Shown: positions 8,512 through 15,610 of the stretch, one piece after another
Layout: the number at the start of each line of letters is the position of its first letter
How positions within the stretch are numbered: position 1 is the stretch's first letter
DNA from: Leptospira montravelensis
GTDB taxonomy: Bacteria; Spirochaetota; Leptospiria; Leptospirales; Leptospiraceae
Reading direction: 5' to 3'
DNA length: 64,000 nucleotides
Assembly (NCBI RefSeq): GCF_004770045.1
Contig: NZ_RQFO01000004.1
Coordinates: forward strand, 310,001 to 374,000
Position numbers and translations under genes: made by a program
Notes under the pieces: generated by a model
What the model was told of the DNA's origin: nothing
Database searches by the model: none
Seen by the model: only the letters and a program-made list of their open reading frames with translations

Positions 8512-9990
8512 TCATTGTTTTTTTTGTTTGTTCAAGTAATATTTTCTTTTGTGCGATTTCCCGTTGGGAGATTCGAAAAAATTGGAAAATAGGGGATCTG
8601 ATTCCATTTTTTCAAATAATTCAAAATCATATAATAAGGCTTGGTGGGTCCAAAGGTTTCCTTCTTGTTCCCTATTAGTAGCAAAGGAAGCTCTTCCTAA
8701 TTTGTAATACACAACTGGCAAAAATTCGCGTTCGCCACCTAAAATTTGTGCTCGTTTTAAGTTTGTATAGGCATCCTCAAAACGACCAAGGCTAAGTTCA
8801 CAGGAACCCCGGTAATAGAAGAGAAAAAATCGCGGATAGGCTGTGAGTCTTCGACTATTGAGTTTGTCCAAACTAGCTAAACAAGAGTGAGGATCTTTGT
8901 CCATAAATTGTGCATAAGCTAAGTTCAAAAGAATCTCAGGACTGATTTCCCCATTGGTTTTTCGATAAATTTCTGATGTTTTCTGATAACTATCTTTCGC
9001 TGTTTTGTAGTCACCAAGTACATATAAGTAATAATAAGATTTATAAATTAATACATCCAAGGAATCTGATTCACAAGCACGGTAGGAAAAAAATTCATCC
9101 AGTGTTTTTGTAAAAGAAACAAAATCTCTTTCATTGTATTCTATGTTGGCAATTTTTTTTAGTAAGGAGCAAGTTCGAGAGGTTCCATTCGGAACTTCCT
9201 TTTTATATTCCTTTAGTGATTTACGATAATAAGTAAGTGCTTCTTGGAATTTTTGATTATTTTCTAGTTGGATGGCTTCTCTTTCTTCTTTTTCACCCAC
9301 ACCTTCGCAATACGATTCTTTTCCATTTTCGTAATGGCAAATACGTTCCCGAAATCCATTTTCGTTCGCATCATATTCGATACGAATTAGTTGGCAGTTT
9401 TTATAATACCACCATTCATCGATGGAACCAAAATCATTTTTGTCTTTTGTGATTTCTTTGGGACAACCAGAATGAGAATAATAGGTGAAACTATCTTTTT
9501 TCCCATTTTTTGTTTCATCTTCTTCGGTTAAAAATAGCTGCCCTTTTGTATCATAATAATCCCAACGATAAGGATAAAACTCATCATCATTCATAAAAAA
9601 TGAGAGTTTCAAAAGGGAACTTCCTTCTTTCCAACCAGAAAAACAGGAAAAAGATAACTTTCCGCTTAAAAAATTTTGAGAAGGATCTCCGTATAATTCT
9701 GTTAGGTGGGATCTGATTTCATCCTTAAAACGAGGGTATGGATAGTTTGAATGATATTTATCTATATATTTTTGACAAAACCAGAAGATTTCATGGTTTA
9801 GAGATTCTTTATGTAAAACTCCTGGAATTTCGCCACCCAAACGAAAACTAAATCTCTTGGGACTATGGTCTTCAATTTCAAATCGGTCCTTTGTATTTTG
9901 GACCGCTTTCCAATAATCTTCCAAGAGTGTTGCACTCAGAGGAAGTGATATTAAAATTAGGGAACCGAATATTAGAAATAAAAATCTCAA
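8512..9990 (-). CDS. Secreted TPR protein with three DxNxxG repeats
   Basis: 492 residues. A signal peptide (about 1-20, LISLPLSAT) sends it to the periplasm or surface. Three units spaced 24-25 residues apart each carry an EF-hand-like loop: DETKNGKKD (158-166), DKNDFGSID (183-191) and DANENGFRE (207-215), each followed by aromatic strands and two Cys. From about 235 to 470 come tetratricopeptide repeats (FQEALTYYRKSL, YKTAKDSYQKTSEIY, FEDAYTNLKRAQIL). The start is TTG, overlapping the stop of the YopX gene as TTGA, so translation is probably coupled to it. No enzymatic domain was recognised. It is likely a scaffold or binding protein; Ca2+ binding is a guess from the loops. Confidence 0.75.
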   Translation of the reverse strand: MRFLFLIFGSLILISLPLSATLLEDYWKAVQNTKDRFEIEDHSPKRFSFRLGGEIPGVLHKESLNHEIFWFCQKYIDKYHSNYPYPRFKDEIRSHLTELYGDPSQNFLSGKLSFSCFSGWKEGSSLLKLSFFMNDDEFYPYRWDYYDTKGQLFLTEEDETKNGKKDSFTYYSHSGCPKEITKDKNDFGSIDEWWYYKNCQLIRIEYDANENGFRERICHYENGKESYCEGVGEKEEREAIQLENNQKFQEALTYYRKSLKEYKKEVPNGTSRTCSLLKKIANIEYNERDFVSFTKTLDEFFSYRACESDSLDVLIYKSYYYLYVLGDYKTAKDSYQKTSEIYRKTNGEISPEILLNLAYAQFMDKDPHSCLASLDKLNSRRLTAYPRFFLFYYRGSCELSLGRFEDAYTNLKRAQILGGEREFLPVVYYKLGRASFATNREQEGNLWTHQALLYDFELFEKMESDPLFSNFFESPNGKSHKRKYYLNKQKKQ

Positions 9991-10367
9991 GATTTACTTT
10001 TTAAATACAAATCATATAGTATGGGATTTTCGTATGGGTTTCCGACTTTACGTATGGAAAACAATTGTAATAGCGGTGGCCCGTTTTCTAAATAAAAAGC
10101 ACCATGTTCATTATTATAGCGGATAACGCCAGTATGTTGGGTAAGGTTCCCACCTTTGGCAACTGTGTGTTCAATGATGTCTTCTTCAAAAAGGTCTTTG
10201 TCGTATTTGTCTTTTAACCCAGTAAAACTATTAACAACATAATTGTCTTCGTTTGAGATGGGTTGCCCAAATTTTAGAAGTTTCCCATCAAGGGTTAAGC
10301 TAAAACCTTTTTGAGTGAATTCCTTCTCTTGTTTGTCCCAAACACGGAATCGAATTGTAAATGCCAT
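9987..10367 (-). CDS. YopX-domain protein
   Basis: 126 residues. The N-terminal IRFRVWDKQEKEF and the central SFTGLKDKYDKDLFEEDI match the YopX family (compare the common pattern FRAWDK, then QYTGLKDKNGKEIYEGDI). YopX proteins are mostly phage or plasmid encoded and have no established biochemical role. The ATG at 10367 is chosen because the family begins with this hydrophobic stretch; a TTG at 10379 is the only nearby alternative. It shares four bases (TTGA) with the downstream TPR gene and is divergent from parA. No integrase, capsid or other phage gene is close, so it looks domesticated rather than part of a prophage. Confidence 0.75.
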   Translation of the reverse strand: MAFTIRFRVWDKQEKEFTQKGFSLTLDGKLLKFGQPISNEDNYVVNSFTGLKDKYDKDLFEEDIIEHTVAKGGNLTQHTGVIRYNNEHGAFYLENGPPLLQLFSIRKVGNPYENPILYDLYLKSKS

Positions 10368-10435
10368 AACTAAACCCAAATTAAGGTTACCTAAGTCCTT
10401 TCCAAGGAAAATTCAAAAAAAAATCAGTGGTCAAT

Positions 10436-10465
10436 AGGAGAATTCAGACAATTCTATGCCCCATG
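10436..10465 (+). promoter_or_regulatory. Possible structure-bridged ribosome-binding site of the ParA gene
   Basis: AGGAG at 10436-10440 lies about 22 bases before the ATG at 10463, too far for a normal SD. The stretch between contains a six-base-pair hairpin, AGAATT (10439-10444), loop CAGAC, AATTCT (10450-10455). Folding it would leave AGG about seven bases from the ATG. The repeat is seen directly; the bridging function is inference. Confidence 0.35.
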
Positions 10466-11236
10466 AAGGTCATCTCTGTTTCCAATATCAAGGGTGGAAG
10501 TGGAAAATCCACTACGGCTGCCCACTTAGCTTGTGCCTTAGCACGACGCGGAAAAACCTTAGTTGTGGATATGGACATGCAAGGTGATTTGACAGACTAT
10601 TGTTTACCTGATTTGGATTTATCTCAACTCGAAGAAGCAAGTGTGATGAGTGTACTTCTTGGAATGAAAAAAATCACTGACTGCATTAGAGAAACCAAAC
10701 AATTTGATGTTTTGCCGTCTACTTTAAGTCTTGCCAAACTCACCAAATACAATCCAGATTCGACAAGTCTCTGTCTGCAATTCAAACGTGCTTTAGAAGA
10801 AATACGAAACAAATATAAATTTGTAATCATTGATACACCAGGTTCTGCTAAACATGAACTCACCACAGCCATTTATAATTCAGAACTGATTTTGATTCCG
10901 GTGACACCTAGTAAGTGGACCATTAGGGCCGTAAATTTGTTATTAGATGAAATTTCTCAAACGGAAACCATTTTTAGCCAAAAGAAAAAAATTGCCTTTG
11001 TTCCTTCGTGGTTTGGTCCATCAAAAAAACATAGAGAATTACTGGATAAATTAAAACAAATTGAAGAGATTCCCTGTTTAGCAGAAATTCCAAAATCGGA
11101 AACTATCAAAACAAAAACGGAAAAACAGGAGAGTTTAAAAAAAGACAGCAATGCTTGGCACGCATTTGATCTGTTAGCTGACGAATCAATTGCATTGGTG
11201 GACCCTGAGAATTCGATTTTAACTTTGAAACCTTAA
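10463..11236 (+). CDS. Orphan ParA/MinD-family ATPase
   Basis: 257 residues. The deviant Walker A motif KGGSGKSTTAAHLA starts at residue 10, the switch/Walker A' Asp is in VVDMDMQGD, and Walker B is KFVIIDTPG. The fold and length fit the small ParA/Soj group that moves plasmids, chromosomes, chemotaxis arrays or other cargo by binding DNA in the ATP state. No parB, parS-like repeat or cargo gene is adjacent, so the partner is unknown. The ATG at 10463 is preferred because ParA proteins begin MKxISxxNxKGG; a GTG at 10427 in frame would add 12 unrelated residues. The C-terminus (about 210-257) is charged and diverged. Confidence 0.85.
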   Translation: MKVISVSNIKGGSGKSTTAAHLACALARRGKTLVVDMDMQGDLTDYCLPDLDLSQLEEASVMSVLLGMKKITDCIRETKQFDVLPSTLSLAKLTKYNPDSTSLCLQFKRALEEIRNKYKFVIIDTPGSAKHELTTAIYNSELILIPVTPSKWTIRAVNLLLDEISQTETIFSQKKKIAFVPSWFGPSKKHRELLDKLKQIEEIPCLAEIPKSETIKTKTEKQESLKKDSNAWHAFDLLADESIALVDPENSILTLKP

Positions 11237-11293
11237 TCGTTAAAAACGAAAACGCCTAAATGAACGTTGCAAATTAATTAATATTTTAATAGG

Positions 11294-12652
11294 TCATTCA
11301 GTATGATGCGTTTTTGAGCTTTGGTTTTTTTTACGTTCTTCTGCAATTCCTTGGATGTGTTTTGCAAATCCAGGATGGTGTTTTAAGATTTCAGTAAAAC
11401 GGTCTTTGCCTAGTGTATATACATCGCAAAAAGAACCTGCTTTGATGGTTGCCGTTCTTAGGGAATCATCGATTAAACTCATTTCGCCAAAAAAAGATCC
11501 TGAATTGAGTGTCGCAAGGACTTCTCCTGTTTTTTCCTTAATCACTTCCACATGACCTTTTGAAAGAAAATACATATTATGAGGAACATCTCCCTCTCTA
11601 AATATAACATCTCCTTTCATATAGAAAGCAGGTTTTAATTCCAAAACTACTTCTCTTTTTAATTCTTCCGGTGCATTTTTAAAGAAGGGGACTACTGAAA
11701 TCAAATGATTATGTAAAAACATAGACACATCAATTTTGATTCCAGAAGGTAGTTGGTCCCAAATTTCGGATTCGTCAATCCCATGTTTGTTTTCCCAAAG
11801 ATTGACATAGTAGGAACGAATTCGATTGGCAAGGTTAGGTGGTAGTTTTTTGTATTTAATAAAACTATCAATTGTATTTAACTTTTCTTGGAAGGAAACA
11901 CGAGAAATATCCAAATTGGAAAGTAAGGTGGCAATATTACCAATCACGTAGCCGTAAATACCTACACCTAAAATCATCACTCCCATAGTATAAATCGTTT
12001 GGCTATTGGTTACTGGTGTGATGTCCCCATATCCAATTGTGGTTAGTGTGGTCACTGACCAATAGAGCGCACGGATGTATCTAGTCGTGATGTCTTTATC
12101 CGCTAAAAACTCAGGACCAAGATGGATCCATCCACAAGCTACCCAATGGGCAAAAAGACTTGTCCAATACACAAAGAAAATCAACCGAAAGGTCATAGGA
12201 TTGATCACTTCCACAAGTTTGAAGCGGTCATCTGAATCCGCACCCAAGGCCAAAAGCCGAAGGGATTTAAAAAGTTCAAAGACCCGAACGGAGCGAAGTA
12301 ACCGAAGAATTTTTAAACTGTCTGTTACACCAAAGTATTGGAAAAAAAATCCTCCAAAAAGGTCGAAGGGGAAGGCCGAAAGAAAATCCACTAAAAACCA
12401 GGAGCGTAAATAGGTTTTAGAAACTATCTTTCGGTTTTGAATCAGGAGTCTGTCTTTTAAGATGGCGGTGTTAAAATTGAGGAGGACATCAATTCCAAAT
12501 ACAATTTGGATCCCCCTTTCGAAATAATTCACACCCGCCGAAAGTTTATAATGAAAAACTAGGCGGACAGGGACTTCGATGGCAAAATAAGTGATACAAA
12601 TAAAAACAAAAAGATCCCAGATTCGTTTGTATGGAGAATTTGGATGGATCAT
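11294..12652 (-). CDS. Cyclic-nucleotide-gated potassium channel
   Basis: 452 residues. Six membrane segments precede a selectivity filter TTIGYGD. S4 is arginine-rich (LKILRLLRSVRVFELF), so voltage sensing is possible. A C-linker leads to a cyclic-nucleotide-binding domain (about 315-435) with the phosphate-binding cassette GSFFGEMSLIDDSLRTAT, including the Glu and Arg that hold the ribose and cyclic phosphate. Layout and length are those of prokaryotic CNG/KCNH-like channels such as SthK from Spirochaeta, which is opened by cAMP. It would pass K+ through the inner membrane in response to cAMP; the window also holds a membrane adenylate cyclase. The final residues are basic and disordered. 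Confidence 0.9.
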   Translation of the reverse strand: MIHPNSPYKRIWDLFVFICITYFAIEVPVRLVFHYKLSAGVNYFERGIQIVFGIDVLLNFNTAILKDRLLIQNRKIVSKTYLRSWFLVDFLSAFPFDLFGGFFFQYFGVTDSLKILRLLRSVRVFELFKSLRLLALGADSDDRFKLVEVINPMTFRLIFFVYWTSLFAHWVACGWIHLGPEFLADKDITTRYIRALYWSVTTLTTIGYGDITPVTNSQTIYTMGVMILGVGIYGYVIGNIATLLSNLDISRVSFQEKLNTIDSFIKYKKLPPNLANRIRSYYVNLWENKHGIDESEIWDQLPSGIKIDVSMFLHNHLISVVPFFKNAPEELKREVVLELKPAFYMKGDVIFREGDVPHNMYFLSKGHVEVIKEKTGEVLATLNSGSFFGEMSLIDDSLRTATIKAGSFCDVYTLGKDRFTEILKHHPGFAKHIQGIAEERKKNQSSKTHHTE

Positions 12653-12731
12653 ATTTAGAGTATCGACACCGATTAGTTTTATATTTGCCTTCTTTTATAG
12701 AAAAAAAATCCTATATGGAAAAGAGGTGATT

Positions 12732-13052
12732 ATGTTCGGTGGAGCTGGCGGAAACAAGTTTGATATGCTCAAACAGATGAAAAAGATGCGGTCGCAGGTG
12801 AAAACAATGGAAAAGGAACTTGCGGGCCTCAATTTCGTAGGAATTTCAAAAAACAAACTCCTTTCGGTTACTTTGGATGGAAAATTCCAAATGAAATCGA
12901 TCCAGATAGAAGACGAATTGATCGAGAAAAAAGATAAAAACTTACTAGAAAAGTCCATCCAAGAAGCTTATACGAAGGCTTTGCAGGATGCGCAAGCCGG
13001 AGCCGCCAAACAAATGCAGGCTATGGGTGGTTTCCCTGGACTCGGAATTTAA
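12732..13052 (+). CDS. ybaB: YbaB/EbfC nucleoid-associated protein
   Basis: 106 residues. The MLKQMKKMRSQVKTMEKEL helix and the following beta strands are typical of YbaB/EbfC, a tweezer-shaped dimer that binds DNA; the Borrelia homologue EbfC is a nucleoid-associated regulator. The C-terminal tail ends in MQAMGGFPGLGI, a usual feature. The ATG at 12732 follows AAGAGGTG at good spacing; the in-frame extension to 12591 runs into the divergent channel gene and lacks similarity. In many bacteria ybaB sits beside dnaX and recR; here it stands alone. A bidirectional terminator follows. Confidence 0.93.
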   Translation: MFGGAGGNKFDMLKQMKKMRSQVKTMEKELAGLNFVGISKNKLLSVTLDGKFQMKSIQIEDELIEKKDKNLLEKSIQEAYTKALQDAQAGAAKQMQAMGGFPGLGI

Positions 13053-13076
13053 TTTTTTTGAATCTAGTTTAAAATA

Positions 13077-13103
13077 AAAAACCTACAACGATTGTAGGTT
13101 TTT
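13077..13103. terminator. Bidirectional intrinsic terminator between ybaB and the OmpA lipoprotein gene
   Basis: AAAAACCTACAA, loop CGA, TTGTAGGTTTTT: 12 perfect pairs with an A run on one side and a T run on the other. It lies between convergent genes and can serve both strands. Confidence 0.85.
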
Positions 13104-13152
13104 ATCATAAGAAACAAGGGACAGTGTGTCCCATTTTTTGTATCTAATTGGT

Positions 13153-13884
13153 TTAGCTTGCTGGAACGATTTCCACTTCCACACGGCGGTTCGATCCATC
13201 TTTTGGATCAACATTTTTAAGAGGAGTCGAAGAACCAAGTCCCTCTACAGTTCCAATTCGTTTGCTTTCTACACCATTTTCAGTGATGGCATTTTTTGCA
13301 GTGATCGCACGGTCTTGTGATAATTTTTGGTTTAAATCTTCTGCTCCTGTACGGTTGGCATGTCCAGAAATATTGATTTTAGTTTCTGGGTAAGCTGCTA
13401 ATGCTTCTGCCAATTTATCAATATTTTCTTTTCCTTTTCCTTTCAGGTCAGCCTTTCCATCTTCAAAAGCAATTCCCCCGTCCATAGAAGCAGTGAGAGC
13501 CACAGTTTCTCCGCCTTTTTCAGTTTTTGTAAGAGTGATTCCTTGTTTTTTCATTTCTTCAGCCATGTTGTCATACATGGTATTGAGATAAAAACCAGTT
13601 CCAAGTCCTGCCAAACAACCGGCACCAAGACCCACAATCTTACCTTTGTTTTGCGGTTTCTTTTTTTCCATTGCTAGAGAGGATTTAATTTGTCTTTGGA
13701 TATCGTTCTTTTTGTCTTTTGTATCTTTTTTGCGTTGCGCTTCATCATAAACAGCACCAAGAGCAAGACCCACACCACATCCTATGGATGTACTTAAGAT
13801 TAGCCTTTTTGTGTTGTCGGAAAGTCCACAAGAGATTGTGGAAAGTAATGATAGGGAAAGAATTCCGGAGATGATTTGTTTCAA
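13153..13884 (-). CDS. OmpA-family lipoprotein with glycine-zipper segments
   Basis: 243 residues. A lipoprotein signal ends at Cys 19 (LLSTISCG). Two glycine-rich segments (GCGVGLALGA and GLGAGCLAGLGTG) resemble glycine-zipper membrane motifs. The C-terminal domain (about 125-240) is OmpA/MotB-like: INISGHANRTG, then QDRAITAKNAI and NRRVEVEIVP, the fold that grips peptidoglycan diaminopimelate. The arrangement is like E. coli YiaD: a lipid-anchored outer-membrane protein tied to the wall. The start is a TTG with GAGGAC upstream; the ATG-rich shadow frame is not coding. Upstream, TTGTCCT at 13921-13927 (read on this strand) can pair with the SD-containing AGGACAA at 13890-13896. Confidence 0.88.
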   Translation of the reverse strand: MKQIISGILSLSLLSTISCGLSDNTKRLILSTSIGCGVGLALGAVYDEAQRKKDTKDKKNDIQRQIKSSLAMEKKKPQNKGKIVGLGAGCLAGLGTGFYLNTMYDNMAEEMKKQGITLTKTEKGGETVALTASMDGGIAFEDGKADLKGKGKENIDKLAEALAAYPETKINISGHANRTGAEDLNQKLSQDRAITAKNAITENGVESKRIGTVEGLGSSTPLKNVDPKDGSNRRVEVEIVPAS

Positions 13885-13935
13885 AGTGATTGTCCTCGCT
13901 TACACACTCTACTAAGTATAAGGACAAAGTTTGAA

Positions 13936-13965
13936 GAAATCCTCCCTGTTTGCAAGGAGGATTTC
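13936..13965 (-). terminator. Probable terminator downstream of flaB
   Basis: GAAATCCTCC (13936-13945) pairs with GGAGGATTTC (13956-13965), ten perfect pairs, loop of ten. On the minus strand it is 20 bases past the flaB stop. The trailing T run is weak (TTTCTTC), so efficiency is uncertain. Confidence 0.6.
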
Positions 13966-13984
13966 CGTTTCTTTTTTGACCGGA

Positions 13985-14833
13985 TTAGTATCTGTCCGTG
14001 AGGAGTTTTACTACGGATTCTGGTCTTAGGTTTGCTTGTGCGAGCATCGCCACACCCGACTTGGTTAGGATTTGGTTTTTGGAATATTCTACCATTTCCG
14101 TTGCCATATCAGCATCTCTTACTTGCGATTCGGCAGAAACTATGTTCACATAGTTGTTACTCAGTGATTTCAAAGTTAAATCCAATCGATTGTAATAAGC
14201 ACCTAGGTCAGACCGTAGTCGGTTGACTTTGGTGATGGCATCATCCAGAACTTGCAGTGAATCGGAAGCTTTGTTTGGAGTTGATAGGGTCAACTTATTT
14301 CCAGCTGTATTTAGTTTCAAAGAAGAACTCGTCATCGTATTGATATAGAGTTCAATTTTTTCTGTTCCGTTTGCACCCACTTGCAAAGTCATTGGATTTT
14401 TGGAAGAACGAGAAAACCTTCCATCCAACGGTTTGATTTTGTTAAACTCTGAAGAAGTTCCGATTCTTTCCACTTCTTCAACAAGTTGGGATACTTCTAG
14501 CTGGACTAGTTTTCTGTCTTCGTTAGAATATATTCCGTTTGAAGATTGAACGGAAAGTTCACGTAACCTCTGTAAGATAGAGTTTACTTGGTCTAAAGAT
14601 CCTTCGGTGACTTGAAGTAACGACATACCATCCTGGGTATTTCGTTCTGCTTGTCCAAGGCCTCGAATTTGTGATCTTAATTTTTCGGACACTGCGAATC
14701 CCAAGGAATCATCCCCTGGTCTATTGACCCGCATACCCGTCGCTAGGTGCTCCATAGACTTGTCCATGTCACGGCCCGTGTTTGTAAGCGCCCGTTTCGC
14801 AACTAGCGCGCTGATGTTGTGATTGATAATCAT
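13985..14833 (-). CDS. flaB: Flagellin (FlaB-type, periplasmic flagellar filament)
   Basis: 282 residues, the usual size of spirochaete FlaB. The N-terminal D0/D1 region (MIINHNISALVAKR, LATGMRVNRPGDD, QAERNTQDGMSLLQ, SSNGIYSNEDRKLVQLEVS) and the C-terminal region (DMATEMVEYSKNQILTKSG, MLAQAN) are conserved; the surface-loop region is short, as expected for a filament kept in the periplasm. Several core positions are diverged (RALTNTGRDMDKS, GDDSLGFAVSE), so it is probably a minor paralogue, not the main core flagellin; Leptospira carry several flaB genes. The ATG at 14833 follows AGGAGG by eight bases; the ATG at 14857 has no SD. It is monocistronic and far from other motility genes. Confidence 0.92.
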   Translation of the reverse strand: MIINHNISALVAKRALTNTGRDMDKSMEHLATGMRVNRPGDDSLGFAVSEKLRSQIRGLGQAERNTQDGMSLLQVTEGSLDQVNSILQRLRELSVQSSNGIYSNEDRKLVQLEVSQLVEEVERIGTSSEFNKIKPLDGRFSRSSKNPMTLQVGANGTEKIELYINTMTSSSLKLNTAGNKLTLSTPNKASDSLQVLDDAITKVNRLRSDLGAYYNRLDLTLKSLSNNYVNIVSAESQVRDADMATEMVEYSKNQILTKSGVAMLAQANLRPESVVKLLTDRY

Positions 14834-14836
14834 TGT

Positions 14837-14852
14837 CACACCCTCCTGTGTG
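14837..14852 (-). promoter_or_regulatory. Hairpin presenting the flaB SD in its loop (candidate CsrA site)
   Basis: On the minus strand CACAC (14848-14852) pairs with GTGTG (14837-14841), and the six-base loop is exactly the SD AGGAGG. One more G-C pair lies outside a mismatch. A GGA in the loop of a short stem over the SD is the classic CsrA/RsmA target form, and CsrA controls flagellin translation in Bacillus and Borrelia. The structure is seen; CsrA binding is inferred. Confidence 0.5.
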
Positions 14853-15037
14853 TCCATGACCCGCCTGTTTCCCTACATGCGGAGAAAAGTAAAAATCACT
14901 GCCCAGGAGTCCGTTTCCATCGAGAAGAGAAGGGGTTGCCTGCCCTTGGTTCTTCCATGAATTTTGCCTTTCCAGATGATTCTATACCAGAAAACTGAGG
15001 TCTGTAAAGAAAATTTAAGCTCTAAAGGAGTGGGAAA

Positions 15038-15610
15038 TTGAAAATCTACACTAAATTCGGAGATGGTGGCCAAACCTACCTTGCTTCCGGCATCAAAGTT
15101 TCCAAAACAGATAGGAGAGTTGATCTCTACGGAAGTTGTGACGAATTGAATAGCACCATTGGCCTTGCACTTTCTTTTACTAAAGACTTAAATGTCGATC
15201 CAACATTTTTAAATTACTTAAAAAGCATTCAAAGTTTTCTGTTTGAGATTGGATCAGAACTTGCGGGTTACGTACCAAAAGAATCAAAGGAAGGAACAGT
15301 TGTTTTGCGATCAGATGTGGAAAGTTTAGAAAAGGAAATTGACCGCTTAATGGAAGTGCTTCCGGAAATTAAGTATTTTATTTTGCCTGGGGGAAGTTCT
15401 CTTGCGAGCAGTTTGCATATTGCTCGAACGATTTGTCGAAGATTGGAACGAGACCTACTTGTTTATATTGAATCTGGCGGAGAAATCCACACTGATTTAA
15501 GAATATATCTCAATCGTCTTTCTGATTATCTTTTTGTTGCGGCACGGTTTGCGAATTTTTCTACTGGAAATGAGGAAACCATTTGGAAGAGCAGAACAAA
15601 ATCCACTTAA
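15038..15610 (+). CDS. Cob(I)alamin adenosyltransferase, PduO type
   Basis: 190 residues. It transfers the adenosyl group of ATP to cob(I)alamin, making coenzyme B12. The N-terminal motif KFGDGGQT is the ATP-binding signature, followed by VDLYGSCDELNS and the C-terminal ARTICRRLERDL helix with the Arg and Glu residues typical of the PduO trimer. It starts at a TTG with AAAGGAG seven bases upstream, and no ATG fits. No cobalamin-synthesis gene or B12 riboswitch was recognised next to it. The end overlaps the start of the POT transporter by 28 bases, so the two are probably co-translated. Confidence 0.92.
   Translation: MKIYTKFGDGGQTYLASGIKVSKTDRRVDLYGSCDELNSTIGLALSFTKDLNVDPTFLNYLKSIQSFLFEIGSELAGYVPKESKEGTVVLRSDVESLEKEIDRLMEVLPEIKYFILPGGSSLASSLHIARTICRRLERDLLVYIESGGEIHTDLRIYLNRLSDYLFVAARFANFSTGNEETIWKSRTKST

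Noticed and set aside
9987..10367. YopX gene as evidence of a prophage
   Set aside because: No integrase, structural or lysis genes, and neighbours are ordinary chromosomal genes.
14858..15037. Cobalamin riboswitch upstream of the adenosyltransferase
   Set aside because: No B12-box-like or conserved core elements; only short GC words resemble it.
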